From contig CANJRM010000014.1 in assembly GCA_947476645.1 (NCBI GenBank), positions 1-49,421 of the forward strand: a stretch of DNA of 49,421 nucleotides, in the 5' to 3' direction. Positions 27,206 through 36,104 of the stretch are shown piece after piece (position 1 is the first letter of the stretch; each line of letters begins with the position of its first letter). The stretch comes from Bacteroidota bacterium. Its GTDB lineage: Bacteria > Bacteroidota > Bacteroidia > Chitinophagales > LD1. Below the pieces are notes generated by a model. That model searched no databases, was not told the origin of the DNA, and saw nothing but the letters and a program-made list of their open reading frames with translations. The translations under genes and the position numbers were made by a program.

Positions 27206-28693
27206 TTATTGAATTACTCCGCGTATAGCACATGGAGTCAAAGTCGTGAGTGTTGAAGTGGTGGCTGTATAATACGAAACGCGATTGTTGGCAGCAGTTT
27301 GACTTTGTACTTTTAGCTTGGTAGGAAATGTAGCCGGCAAGCCGTTGGTAACATTACCATCGCCTAAAGCAGAAGTAAAGGCGGTGGTGCCTAGTTCAAA
27401 ACCATAACCGGCATTTAATTCCGGTAAACTGTTACTCAATTCCATAATGCCATAATAAGATCCACCGCTTTGCTTACGGGTAGAAGTAGAAGTAGCAAAC
27501 ACGCCATTTCTTACTGCGGTGCTAGTAACCAATGGACCATCCGAAACTGGTATGTAATTTTCAGCCGCATTACCAGAGGTAGTGGTGGTAGGTGTAAAAG
27601 CATCTGTACTTCCCCAGGCATATTCATTCAATACAGGAGTTGCTGTGCCACGACATGCTTTTTCATATTCGAAACCGCTCATAGGGCGCATGCCGGCCCA
27701 ATCTAAAAACTGCAGAGCTGCACCTGGTGTGTTTACCCGCACCGCATTATTTTGTCCATCATCTACACCACTGCCAGCGTAATCGCCACTCAAGTCACAT
27801 ATAAAGGTAACAGGGCCTGACACAGGAATGCTGCTGCTAAGAGGACGAATACCTTGATTATATAGCGGAGCTGCAGAATTACTCATTACATAAGTATTGG
27901 CGACAGTAGTTGTGCCAACCAATAAATTGATGGAAGGGTGAATGGCTGCATCTTGTTGTGTGCGTGTAAGGCAGTTCAAATACGTCATATATAATTCCTG
28001 GCTCAGCTCGTACTTCATCATCCAGAAACTGGAGTATCCTTTAGGAAAAGCGGCAGAAACAGTACCTCCACCTACTCCATTATTCAAATTGCCAGCGTTT
28101 GAACCTACCGTTATAGCATTGTTCGATGAAACTACATAAGGATTGTAGCCCCCGCCACCTGCATGTAAAGTAGTAGTGCCCGTGTTGCCATCGCCTACTG
28201 AAAAAGCACCTGTCGGCACAGCCACCATTTCTAAAGCAAATACTTTAAACGAAGGGTTAACCGCACCTGGTACATACATATTAAAATCAGCCGCGGTGCT
28301 TACCGTGCCGGTGCCGGCATTACTGGTCTCGCGATAAACAATGACCTTATCAAAGGCTCCTGCAGCAGGAGGTATGAAACCAGATTGGGTGAAATAGCTG
28401 TAATAAAAGTTTCCTGCCCCACCCTCAGGTGAGCCGAACCCGCTACCTACTGCAATTGACGCGGTGCGCCAGTTAGGGTCTAAGTTGTCCTTGTATTTAA
28501 TAAACAGCAGTACGCCATCTGTAAACGTGGCACCACCTGCCGTAGTAATGCCCCAGCTGTTATCCCAACTAAAGGATACCGATAGCACACCGGTGGTAGT
28601 ATTGTAATTGGTAACCGAACATTGCACATTGTTTGCCCAATTATAAAGCGGCAGGGCGAGCACCGCTACGAGAAGAAGAATTCTGTTTTTCAT
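27206..28693 (-). CDS. Exported SUMF1/FGE-fold protein
   Basis: A 495-residue protein from the ATG at 28693, which opens a good signal peptide (MKNRILLLVAVLALPLYNWA). A longer start 14 codons upstream has no supporting feature. After a beta-rich N-terminal part (about 150 residues) comes a formylglycine-generating-enzyme-like fold: FALEMVAVPTGAFSVG, FWMMKYELSQELYMTYLNCL, FLDWAGMRPMSGFEYEKACR, YAWGSTDAF. The canonical RLPTEAEWEYAARGG is altered, and I do not see the paired active-site Cys of true FGE, so a structural or sugar-binding role like GldJ/GldK-type proteins is more likely than sulfatase activation. No T9SS tail is visible. It sits just upstream of, and is probably co-transcribed with, a T9SS cargo gene. 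Confidence 0.8.
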   Translation of the reverse strand: MKNRILLLVAVLALPLYNWANNVQCSVTNYNTTTGVLSVSFSWDNSWGITTAGGATFTDGVLLFIKYKDNLDPNWRTASIAVGSGFGSPEGGAGNFYYSYFTQSGFIPPAAGAFDKVIVYRETSNAGTGTVSTAADFNMYVPGAVNPSFKVFALEMVAVPTGAFSVGDGNTGTTTLHAGGGGYNPYVVSSNNAITVGSNAGNLNNGVGGGTVSAAFPKGYSSFWMMKYELSQELYMTYLNCLTRTQQDAAIHPSINLLVGTTTVANTYVMSNSAAPLYNQGIRPLSSSIPVSGPVTFICDLSGDYAGSGVDDGQNNAVRVNTPGAALQFLDWAGMRPMSGFEYEKACRGTATPVLNEYAWGSTDAFTPTTTTSGNAAENYIPVSDGPLVTSTAVRNGVFATSTSTRKQSGGSYYGIMELSNSLPELNAGYGFELGTTAFTSALGDGNVTNGLPATFPTKLKVQSQTAANNRVSYYTATTSTLTTLTPCAIRGVIQ

Positions 28694-28858
28694 TTTGTTT
28701 TTTGTTTTTTGGTTATACAAAATTTTATGGTGCAAATGTGCGCCCCCGGCCCAGCTGTGGCAATCCGTTTTTTTCTAAAATTAAAGGTTCTGAAAAAAGG
28801 TAGGCAGATTCTCGTGCTATAAAATAACCGATAGAGTTTACATATTCACTCTATAAAT

Positions 28859-30346
28859 ATGGATGCACTTCAGCAAATCATTCACTCGCTCACGCCTCCC
28901 GAAAAGCGTTACTTCAAACTCTTTGCCACGGCATTTAGAACGAATAGCGATTTGCTGTTGGTATATGATGAGTTAGAAAAGGAAACAGAAGCAGACGACA
29001 AAAAACTGAGCGAGCAACTCCGCATTAAAAATATTGCAATGGCTAAAAGCAATTTGCGTGCTCTTATTCTAAAAGCCATGCGCAACTTTCGCGAAGAACA
29101 CAATATAGCCGACCGTATTCGCAGTTCGCTCTCCGAAATAGAATTTCTAACAAACAAGAACCTGAAAGCCGAAGCACGAAAGGAAATTAAAAAGCTGACC
29201 AAGCTGGTCAACGATTCTGAAAATCACTACGCCTCAGCCGAGCTGGCTATGCGCGAAGTGCTGAATATGGAACCGATAAAAGACCGCGATGAAATGTTTG
29301 CGTATGTGAACCAAAAACAAGAGCAAATTGATAACGCTGCTAAAGGCATGGTAGAGTTATATGAAGCCATGTTGTTTCACACCGTAAGTTCACGCTACAT
29401 GAACGCCTATGATTATGAAACCCCCACTCTTCGCAAAGGCCATAGCGATTCGTTTTTGAAGAAAGCATTAGAGCGAATGGAAACTGCGGTTACACTACGC
29501 GCACGCGTGGTGTATACCGAAGTAGCAGCAGCACATTTGAACACCAACGGTGAATTCAAAAAATCGGGAATCCTTTATGAAAAAAACATGCAGATATTCG
29601 AGGAGAATCCTTCGCTGCTCGAAGCTTCCAAAACTTTTTTCTTCAGCAGCATTTCCAATTACCTTGTCTTTTCACTCGATACCAACCAAACCGCACTAAC
29701 TAAACAATTGCTGGCTAAACTCGAAACATGGGCAAGTAACTCGAAAACATTCTTTGCCAATAATCCAGATGTGTTTATGCGCTATCGGTTACGCGTACTA
29801 AGCACAAAAACCTGGCTTTGTAAAAAGTTGAATCAACTCAAGCAAATGCTCGAGTTAGAGCAAGACCTCGAAGAATTGCTCAGCACAACCGGAAAAGAAA
29901 CACAGCCCACTTTGCCTGCCATCATCACCCTTCGGTTTACAGGGGTATTGGTGCAAAACAACCTGTTTGAAAAGGGATATTACTGGCTTGAAAAATACTT
30001 TGCCCTGCCTACGGCTAAAAAGGTAAAGGTAATGTATCACATCGCACGGTTTTTGGAAGTAATGTTATTCTATAACCAAGGGCAACAGGATTTGGCAGAT
30101 TCTAAAGCAGTTAATTTTTATAAGACCATCAACGATACAGACATCGAAGAAGAGTTCTATCAACTCCTTGGAAAGTTTTTGCGAAAGTTATGTAAATGGA
30201 ATTTTAAACAGAAGAAAGATGCCGCTGAATGCAACAAGCTTATTGCTGAAATGGAATCATTGCTCACACAAAAAAAAGACAGCACAGCCGGCCTCTTTTT
30301 CGAAATCTACGACCTACGCACTTGGTGGAAAGAGCAGCAGAAATAA
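28859..30346 (+). CDS. Unknown conserved helical protein, 495 aa
   Basis: I do not recognise a named family. The protein has no signal peptide and is almost entirely alpha-helical and charged. The N-terminus LTPPEKRYFKLFATAF is followed by long helical, perhaps coiled-coil stretches (residues 40-130) and then TPR-like helical pairs with spaced aromatic residues. It is probably cytoplasmic. The start ATG at 28859 is the first in frame. The gene points away from the SUMF1-like gene with a shared upstream region of 165 bp, and the downstream oxidoreductase begins 123 bp later. A scaffold or regulatory role is possible, but nothing in the sequence proves it. Confidence 0.75.
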   Translation: MDALQQIIHSLTPPEKRYFKLFATAFRTNSDLLLVYDELEKETEADDKKLSEQLRIKNIAMAKSNLRALILKAMRNFREEHNIADRIRSSLSEIEFLTNKNLKAEARKEIKKLTKLVNDSENHYASAELAMREVLNMEPIKDRDEMFAYVNQKQEQIDNAAKGMVELYEAMLFHTVSSRYMNAYDYETPTLRKGHSDSFLKKALERMETAVTLRARVVYTEVAAAHLNTNGEFKKSGILYEKNMQIFEENPSLLEASKTFFFSSISNYLVFSLDTNQTALTKQLLAKLETWASNSKTFFANNPDVFMRYRLRVLSTKTWLCKKLNQLKQMLELEQDLEELLSTTGKETQPTLPAIITLRFTGVLVQNNLFEKGYYWLEKYFALPTAKKVKVMYHIARFLEVMLFYNQGQQDLADSKAVNFYKTINDTDIEEEFYQLLGKFLRKLCKWNFKQKKDAAECNKLIAEMESLLTQKKDSTAGLFFEIYDLRTWWKEQQK

Positions 30347-30469
30347 AAACTAACGAGCCGCAAACGTTCGATTGCACTTGTACCGCTATTTGTTCAATTC
30401 ACAAATTTGGCTGTAAAGGATGTGAAGAAAAAACGGCCCTGCTTTTTGTGCACCTTTTACATTCGTTAC

Positions 30470-31480
30470 ATGGCAAAAGCAGTTCGCATCGGTATTTTCG
30501 GAGTGGGACACCTCGGAAAAATTCACGTTAAACTTCTGAAAGAAATTTCGGGTTTCACCATTGTAGGATTCTACGACCCCGATGATAAAAATGCGCACAA
30601 GGCAGAAGAAGAATTCGGCATCAAACGTTTCGATTCTGCCAAGAAACTGATAGAGAGTTGCGATGCTATTGATATTGTTTCGCCAACCACCACACATTTT
30701 GAAATTGCAAAAGACGCCATCAAAAAAGCGAAACATATTTTTATTGAGAAGCCATTAGCAAGCACAGTAAAAGAAGCGAAGGAGTTGGTGGAGTTGGTAG
30801 ATGAAGCGCGCATAAAAGCCATGGTGGGTCATGTAGAAAGATTTAACCCCGCATTGCTTTCGCTCAACAAAAAAAACGTGAAGCCCATGTTTATTGAAGT
30901 ACACCGGCTGGCAGAATTTAATCCGCGTGGCACTGATGTTTCGGTGGTGCTTGATTTAATGATTCACGACCTCGATATTATTTTGAGTTTGGTAAAAGCC
31001 AATGTGAAAAAAGTTTCGGCAAGTGGTGTGGCTATACTTTCAAAATCTCCCGACATTGCCAACGCGCGAATTGAATTTGACAACGGCTGTGTAGCAAATG
31101 TTACGGCCAGTCGTATATCAGTCAAGAGCATGCGCAAGATGCGCATCTTTCAACCGGGTGCTTATATCAGCATGGATTTTTTGAAAAAGAAAAGCGATGT
31201 GTTTCGCATTGAAGATGCTCCGCCAGTCAATACAGAAACCAATCACTTCGAAATTGATTTGCCCGACAGCAGCAAGAAATATATAACCTACGAAACTGCC
31301 GAGAAGAAAGACGTGAACGCCATTCAAATGGAATTGGAATTGTTTCACAAATCAATTACACAAAACAAACCCGTTGCAGTAACTGTACTCGAAGGTTACA
31401 ACGCCATGCATCTGGCGCAACAGATTCTCGATAAAATAAATGTGCAGTTAGTAACTCCCAAGCCAACGAAGGGAGTCTAG
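30470..31480 (+). CDS. Gfo/Idh/MocA-family NAD(P)-dependent oxidoreductase
   Basis: A 336-residue enzyme from the ATG at 30470, where the Rossmann fold begins (AVRIGIFGVGHLGKIHVKLL). An in-frame ATG at 30407 would add 21 residues that fit nothing. The family EKP motif is IFIEKPLAS and the catalytic-region motif is LMIHDLDIILSL. Members oxidise or reduce sugars and sugar nucleotides; UDP-GlcNAc 3-dehydrogenases are among them. Nearby glycan genes make a sugar-nucleotide role attractive, but a terminator at 31483 separates it from the main cluster. Substrate unknown. Confidence 0.88.
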   Translation: MAKAVRIGIFGVGHLGKIHVKLLKEISGFTIVGFYDPDDKNAHKAEEEFGIKRFDSAKKLIESCDAIDIVSPTTTHFEIAKDAIKKAKHIFIEKPLASTVKEAKELVELVDEARIKAMVGHVERFNPALLSLNKKNVKPMFIEVHRLAEFNPRGTDVSVVLDLMIHDLDIILSLVKANVKKVSASGVAILSKSPDIANARIEFDNGCVANVTASRISVKSMRKMRIFQPGAYISMDFLKKKSDVFRIEDAPPVNTETNHFEIDLPDSSKKYITYETAEKKDVNAIQMELELFHKSITQNKPVAVTVLEGYNAMHLAQQILDKINVQLVTPKPTKGV

Positions 31481-31482
31481 GG

Positions 31483-31506
31483 AAAACCGCACGGCTGGTT
31501 TTTTTT
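31483..31506 (+). terminator. Rho-independent terminator after the Gfo/Idh/MocA gene
   Basis: AAAACCGC and GCTGGTTTT pair (one bulged T) around a 3-base loop, followed by TTTTTT. It starts two bases past the stop codon. Confidence 0.8.
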
Positions 31507-31550
31507 CTTTTTATTCGCAATCTTTTTAAACAACCATCGTTTATTGCCCG

Positions 31551-31558
31551 AACATTTG
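31551..31558 (+). promoter_or_regulatory. Possible -7 element before the lipoprotein gene
   Basis: AACATTTG differs from TAnnTTTG only at the first base and lies three bases before the ATG at 31562, similar in placement to the element before the 39901 gene. Confidence 0.3.
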
Positions 31559-31561
31559 CGA

Positions 31562-32386
31562 ATGAGATTCTTCCTAATCCTTTTCCTTTTTGCTGTTGCC
31601 GTTTCCTTCTCTCCTTCCTGTAATAAAATGCCGAATGGCGGTGTGCCTTTTTACATGCGTATGGATTCTGCTACTACCACTTCTGCTTCTGCGGGTGATA
31701 ATGGTATTAAGGATGTTTGGGTAGAAGCTAATAGCACCAATTTAGGAGCCTACGAAATGCCGTGTAACTATCCTGTGCTAGAACAAAATACGGTTCGCTT
31801 TGTAGTAAATGCGGGCATTTATGAAAGCGGACAATCAGGGGTTCGTGTAATTTATCCTTTCTATCAGCCCGACACTTTTTCAATTACCGCAACTCCTACT
31901 AATCAATATGTGCATCATCCGGTTTTCAAATACAAAACGGGAGTAAGTTTTCCATTCACTCTTCAGGATTTTAGTTTTGGAAGCGAATTTGATGCGACCA
32001 AAATGTCTCGAGTTCGAGACACACTGAATAATAATAATTGGTATGGCGTCATATCAACTCTAACAGATTCAAGTCAGGAAGCAGCTCAATCAACTACTTA
32101 TGCATTACCTTTTGACAGAGATGTTTGGTTAGAGTTCGATTATAAAAGTGAAGTTCCTTTTTTCGTTGGTTTTTATGGAAATTATCTCAGTGGTGCCAGC
32201 GTGGTTCGTTATCCGGTTTTGTTTCTTACACCAAGAGATACCTGGATAAAAATTTATTTAAAGCTCACCGACCAGATTAATTCTGTACGTGCCGACCAGT
32301 ACAACCTCTTTTTCGAAGCATTGCGTCCTTATGGCTCAACAGGCGGCAGCGTTTGTATTGACAATGTGAAGTTGGTTCATTACTAA
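31562..32386 (+). CDS. Unknown outer-envelope lipoprotein, 274 aa
   Basis: The ATG at 31562 starts a classic lipoprotein signal, MRFFLILFLFAVAVSFSPSC, with the lipid-accepting Cys at residue 20; an upstream in-frame start at 31544 would only lengthen it. The mature protein is beta-rich with many aromatic residues (for example WLEFDYKSEVPFFVGFYGNY) and ends in VCIDNVKLVHY, a jelly-roll-like pattern. It should be processed by Lgt, whose gene is in this window. I know similar hypothetical lipoproteins in Bacteroidota but no function. It lies 12 bp before the sugar-transferase gene and may be part of its operon. Confidence 0.8.
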   Translation: MRFFLILFLFAVAVSFSPSCNKMPNGGVPFYMRMDSATTTSASAGDNGIKDVWVEANSTNLGAYEMPCNYPVLEQNTVRFVVNAGIYESGQSGVRVIYPFYQPDTFSITATPTNQYVHHPVFKYKTGVSFPFTLQDFSFGSEFDATKMSRVRDTLNNNNWYGVISTLTDSSQEAAQSTTYALPFDRDVWLEFDYKSEVPFFVGFYGNYLSGASVVRYPVLFLTPRDTWIKIYLKLTDQINSVRADQYNLFFEALRPYGSTGGSVCIDNVKLVHY

Positions 32387-32398
32387 GCTTTGGTTTCC

Positions 32399-33817
32399 AT
32401 GAAAAAAAGAAAAGCCATTATTCCTTTCTACGTTTTGTGCGATACCATCGCATCGGTAGTGGCTTGGTATCTTCTTTTTCAGTTTCGAAAAATCACTATT
32501 GAAAATCTTCCGTTCAATTTCAATTTGCCTTTTACAGATGATAAATTTTTTGTGGGCTTGGCTGCTATTCTTTTTCTGTGGCTCGGCTTTCATTACATCA
32601 CGGGAACTTACACCGACCTCTACAAAAAATCGCGGCTTCAGGAACTTGCAAAAACTTTTATCGTTTCGTTCATTGGCAGCATCATCATCTTCTTTGCGTT
32701 TCTGCTCGATGATTTGGTAAGAAGATATTCCGATTACTACCTCACTTTCTTCGTTTTATTTTCGTTTCAGTTTCTGTTCACTGCTTTTTTTCGTTTGACC
32801 ATTCTTCATTTTGTAAAGAAAAATATCCGTAAAGGCAAAACAGGTTTCAATACTTTAATGATTGGCAGCAGCGGAAGAGCCAACGAACTCTATATCGATT
32901 TAAAGAAGAAGGAATTGGGCTTTGGTTTTTATTTCGTTGGCTACATTGAACTAAACGGCAAAGCAAAAAACACACTTACCACTGAACTTTCTGAACTCGG
33001 CAAACTAAGTGACCTCGAAAAAATTATTGACAGCAATCTTGAAATTGAAGAAGTAATTATTGCCATTGAATCTTCAGAACATCACCAGCTCAACGATATT
33101 CTAAATCGCCTAGCCGATAAAAATGTAACAATCAGAATCATTCCCGATATGTATGATATTCTCTCGGGAACGGTGCGAATGAATCATGCTATTGGAGAAG
33201 CATTCATTGAAATTCGTCCGCAACTTTTAAATGAATGGGAACGAATTACAAAACGCTGGTTCGATATTGTTGCTTCCGTATTTGCCATCATCATTACGCT
33301 ACCAATTACTATTCCTGTTGCACTTAGAATTTGGACGATTGACCGCGGACCCATTTTTTATTTTCAGGAACGATTGGGTCAGTATGGCAAGCCTTTCAAC
33401 ATCTATAAATTCCGCTCCATGAAGTTGAATGCCGAAAGCAGCGGACCTCAACTCACTACTGAAAATGATAACCGCATTACATCCATCGGAAAAATAATTC
33501 GCAAATACCGAATTGATGAACTGCCGCAGTTTATCAATGTAATAAAAGGTGAAATGAGTATTGTAGGGCCGCGCGCTGAAAGGAAATTTTTTGCCGACCG
33601 TATTGTAAAACTTGCTCCTTACTACCGTCACGTTTTTAAAGTTCAACCAGGCATTACTTCACTCGGCATGGTTAAATACGGTTACGCTTCAGATGTAACC
33701 GAAATGGTGAAGCGTTTGAAATACGACATCATTTACATTGAGAACATGAGTATTGCGATGGATTTGCGTGTAATGATTTATACTGTGCTTACTATCATTT
33801 ACGGCAGAGGTCAATAA
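32399..33817 (+). CDS. Undecaprenyl-phosphate sugar-1-phosphate transferase (WcaJ-like)
   Basis: A 472-residue polyprenyl glycosylphosphotransferase that starts a glycan by putting a sugar phosphate on undecaprenyl phosphate at the inner membrane. Start at ATG 32399 (MKKRKAIIPFYVLC). Four N-terminal membrane helices (to about residue 145) lead to a nucleotide-binding-like middle domain (TLMIGSSGRANELY). A hydrophobic hairpin (IVASVFAIIITLPITIPVAL) precedes the catalytic domain, with FYFQERLG, FNIYKFRSM, KYRIDELPQ (catalytic Asp-Glu) and GEMSIVGPRAER. Length and order fit the long WcaJ/EpsE class. It opens the glycan block and is followed by an imperfect hairpin before the ACP gene. Confidence 0.92.
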   Translation: MKKRKAIIPFYVLCDTIASVVAWYLLFQFRKITIENLPFNFNLPFTDDKFFVGLAAILFLWLGFHYITGTYTDLYKKSRLQELAKTFIVSFIGSIIIFFAFLLDDLVRRYSDYYLTFFVLFSFQFLFTAFFRLTILHFVKKNIRKGKTGFNTLMIGSSGRANELYIDLKKKELGFGFYFVGYIELNGKAKNTLTTELSELGKLSDLEKIIDSNLEIEEVIIAIESSEHHQLNDILNRLADKNVTIRIIPDMYDILSGTVRMNHAIGEAFIEIRPQLLNEWERITKRWFDIVASVFAIIITLPITIPVALRIWTIDRGPIFYFQERLGQYGKPFNIYKFRSMKLNAESSGPQLTTENDNRITSIGKIIRKYRIDELPQFINVIKGEMSIVGPRAERKFFADRIVKLAPYYRHVFKVQPGITSLGMVKYGYASDVTEMVKRLKYDIIYIENMSIAMDLRVMIYTVLTIIYGRGQ

Positions 33818-33848
33818 GGTGTCAGACAATCAAAAGTGTCAGACACCT
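33817..33848. repeat. 12-bp inverted repeat built on TGTCAGACA
   Basis: AGGTGTCAGACA and TGTCAGACACCT pair with one mismatch around an 8-base loop, right at the stop of the sugar-transferase gene. No T run follows, so it is not a standard terminator. A related hairpin ends the GNAT gene at 36729-36749. Confidence 0.65.
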
Positions 33849-33891
33849 GTTAGAATTTGGAACGCGCTTAACCTTTTATAAATTGCGTTCT

Positions 33892-34119
33892 ATGTTACTC
33901 GAAGAATTTGTAGAAAAATTTGCAGACTGTTTCAATCAAACAAGCTCCGCATCTTTCAAACCCGAAACGGAATTCAAAAAACTAAGTGAGTGGGGCTCCA
34001 TGCTCGTGCTTATTGTAATTGCCATGGTTGATGCTGATTATGAGAAAGTGATTACTGCCGAAGATTTAAAATCTGCCGCCACAGTCGAACAACTTTTTGA
34101 AATTGTAAAAAGCAAATAA
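33892..34119 (+). CDS. Acyl carrier protein-like protein
   Basis: A 75-residue acidic four-helix protein from the ATG at 33892; an in-frame TTG at 33883 is less likely. The region around Ser36 (LSEWGSMLVLIVIAMVDADY) matches the phosphopantetheine site of carrier proteins, normally W-D-S-L; here Asp is Gly and Leu is Met, but the Ser is kept. The end (ITAEDLKSAATVEQLFEIV) is typical of helix 3-4 of ACPs. It should carry an acyl group for the KAS III enzyme encoded 1 bp downstream. The changed Asp may weaken or alter modification by the phosphopantetheinyl transferase. It is probably separate from the fatty-acid ACP. Confidence 0.82.
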   Translation: MLLEEFVEKFADCFNQTSSASFKPETEFKKLSEWGSMLVLIVIAMVDADYEKVITAEDLKSAATVEQLFEIVKSK

Positions 34120-34120
34120 C

Positions 34121-35173
34121 ATGTCAGTATTCTCAATACCGAATATTAAGTTGAGCGGATTGAGTGCCTGCGTGCCGAAGCACACCGAGGACAACAAAAA
34201 TTTCTCTCTCGTTTCTGAAGAAGACCGCGAAACTTTCATCAACACTGTTGGTATTCGCTTTAGAAGAATTGCCGCTGACGGAGTTACCGCTTCCGATTTA
34301 TGTTTTACTGCTACCGAAAAATTACTGATCGATTTAAACTGGAATCGGGAGGAAATAAAAGTTCTGGTCTTCGTCACTCAAACTCCTGACTATTTAATTC
34401 CGAATACTTCTTCGCTGCTGCAGGAAAAATTAAAGCTCTCGAAAAATTGTTTGGCCTTTGATGTGAACCTTGGTTGCTCAGGTTATGTGTATGGTCTTTC
34501 GATTGTGTCGAGCCTGTTGCAAAACATGCCGGGTGGCAAAGCGTTACTCCTGGTGGGCGATATTTCTACCAGAACAATTTCTATGAAAGACAAAAGCACG
34601 GCTCCGCTTTTTTCAGATGCCGGCACTGCCACCGCAATTGAGTTTTCTGCCAATCATCAAATTCATTTCAACCTACAAACCGATGGAAAAGAATTTGACG
34701 ACATTATTATAAGCGATGGCGGTTATCGAAATCCTGTTTCCGTAAATTCATTTACCGAAACCGAATACGAGAAGGGAATTGTGCGCAATAATTTGCAGAT
34801 GAAATTAGACGGAGCTAAGATTTTCAATTTCGCGCTTCGCGAAATTGCGCCTAACATCAATACGCTTTTAACCGAAAAGCAAATTGAGAAATCAAGCATT
34901 GATTACTTTGTTTTTCATCAGGCGAACAAATTGATGATTGAAAGCGTTCGCAAAAAACTAAAAGTAGAACCGGAGAAAGTGCCATACAGTTTATACGACT
35001 TCGGCAATACAAGTTCAGCTACTGTGCCTTTGACTATGCTGGTAAAATTGCGCGAACAATTAGTTTCGCAGAAGCTGAATTTGCTTTTATCGGGTTTTGG
35101 AGTTGGCTTATCGTGGGGCAGTTGTTATCTTGAAACCGAAAAAATAATCTGTTCTGAACTCATCGAAATTTGA
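34121..35173 (+). CDS. 3-oxoacyl-ACP synthase III (KAS III/FabH-like)
   Basis: A 350-residue thiolase-fold condensing enzyme. The Cys-His-Asn triad is present: C119 in DVNLGCSGYVYG, H266 in VFHQANKLM, N296 in DFGNTSSATVP. KAS III enzymes condense an acyl-CoA with malonyl-ACP. The gene sits 1 bp after the ACP gene and 1 bp before a glycosyltransferase, in a glycan block, so it more likely makes a short special acyl chain for a sugar than primes membrane fatty acids. That is inference. Similar KAS III/ACP pairs occur in other surface-glycan loci. Confidence 0.9.
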   Translation: MSVFSIPNIKLSGLSACVPKHTEDNKNFSLVSEEDRETFINTVGIRFRRIAADGVTASDLCFTATEKLLIDLNWNREEIKVLVFVTQTPDYLIPNTSSLLQEKLKLSKNCLAFDVNLGCSGYVYGLSIVSSLLQNMPGGKALLLVGDISTRTISMKDKSTAPLFSDAGTATAIEFSANHQIHFNLQTDGKEFDDIIISDGGYRNPVSVNSFTETEYEKGIVRNNLQMKLDGAKIFNFALREIAPNINTLLTEKQIEKSSIDYFVFHQANKLMIESVRKKLKVEPEKVPYSLYDFGNTSSATVPLTMLVKLREQLVSQKLNLLLSGFGVGLSWGSCYLETEKIICSELIEI

Positions 35174-35174
35174 A

Positions 35175-36104
35175 ATGAATTTTACGCCCGACTATTCCAT
35201 TGTAGTGCCCGTTTACAACAGCGAAAACACGCTGGAGGAATTGTGCTTGCGTGTGGAAGAGACTTTCAATAAAATGAATTCCACTTTCGAAATTATTTTG
35301 GTAAACGACATGAGTACCGATGGAAGTTGGTGGAAAACAAAATCGCTGAAAGAAAAATATGGTGAGCGCCTTCTCGGCATTAACCTTCGAAAAAACTTTG
35401 GGCAACACAAAGCGTTGCTTTGTGGTTTTCAGTTTGCAAAAGGCAAATACATTGTAACCATTGATGACGATTTGCAATTTTTCCCGGAAGATATTTCATT
35501 GCTTATTGACAGAGCGAAATCTACTTCTGCCGATTTAGTTTACGGAACTTATGCTGATGAACGGCAACATTCGTCTGTGCGCAAATGGGGAAGTAATTTC
35601 GTGGGCTTTATGTTTGAAAAATTTGGAAATACCACCGGACAAGGCTCCAGCTTCAAAGTTGTTCATCAGAGCGTGATTGATAAAATTAAAGACTACAACC
35701 ACTCATTCACTTTTGTAGATGAGATTCTTTCGTGGCACACCACAAAGATTGAATGGGTGCCGGTGCGCCATGCAGTACGCAAAGAAGGAAGTTCGGGATA
35801 CAGCGTTCCTAAACTTACGTTGCTTTCATTGAATTTAATTCTCTCTTATACTACTATTCCTCTCCGCTTTATGACTTGGTTCGGGCTAATTTCATTTCTC
35901 ATTAGTTTGGTGTTGGTGGGAGTTTTCGTTTACCAAAAAGTAGTGTACGGCTCACCGCTTGGTTTTACCGCGCTCATCGTTTCTATTTTCATGTCGAGCG
36001 GATTAATTCTTTTTTCATTGGGCATTATTGGCGAATACCTCAATCGTTTATTTGCTCTGCAGCATCGTAAACCGCCTTATCAAATTCAGGAAATACTGCG
36101 ATGA
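35175..36104 (+). CDS. Family 2 glycosyltransferase, membrane-anchored (DPM1/GtrB-like)
   Basis: A 309-residue enzyme. The GT-A domain begins at YSIVVPVYNSENTLEELC, with the nucleotide-sugar Asp in LVNDMSTDGS and the metal-binding DDD in YIVTIDDDLQFFPED. Two C-terminal membrane helices (about 230-255 and 265-290) match polyprenyl-phosphate sugar synthases of the GtrB/ArnC kind, which make undecaprenyl-phosphate sugars for transfer outside the membrane. It overlaps the GNAT gene by four bases (ATGA), so translation is coupled. The donor sugar is unknown. Confidence 0.9.
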   Translation: MNFTPDYSIVVPVYNSENTLEELCLRVEETFNKMNSTFEIILVNDMSTDGSWWKTKSLKEKYGERLLGINLRKNFGQHKALLCGFQFAKGKYIVTIDDDLQFFPEDISLLIDRAKSTSADLVYGTYADERQHSSVRKWGSNFVGFMFEKFGNTTGQGSSFKVVHQSVIDKIKDYNHSFTFVDEILSWHTTKIEWVPVRHAVRKEGSSGYSVPKLTLLSLNLILSYTTIPLRFMTWFGLISFLISLVLVGVFVYQKVVYGSPLGFTALIVSIFMSSGLILFSLGIIGEYLNRLFALQHRKPPYQIQEILR

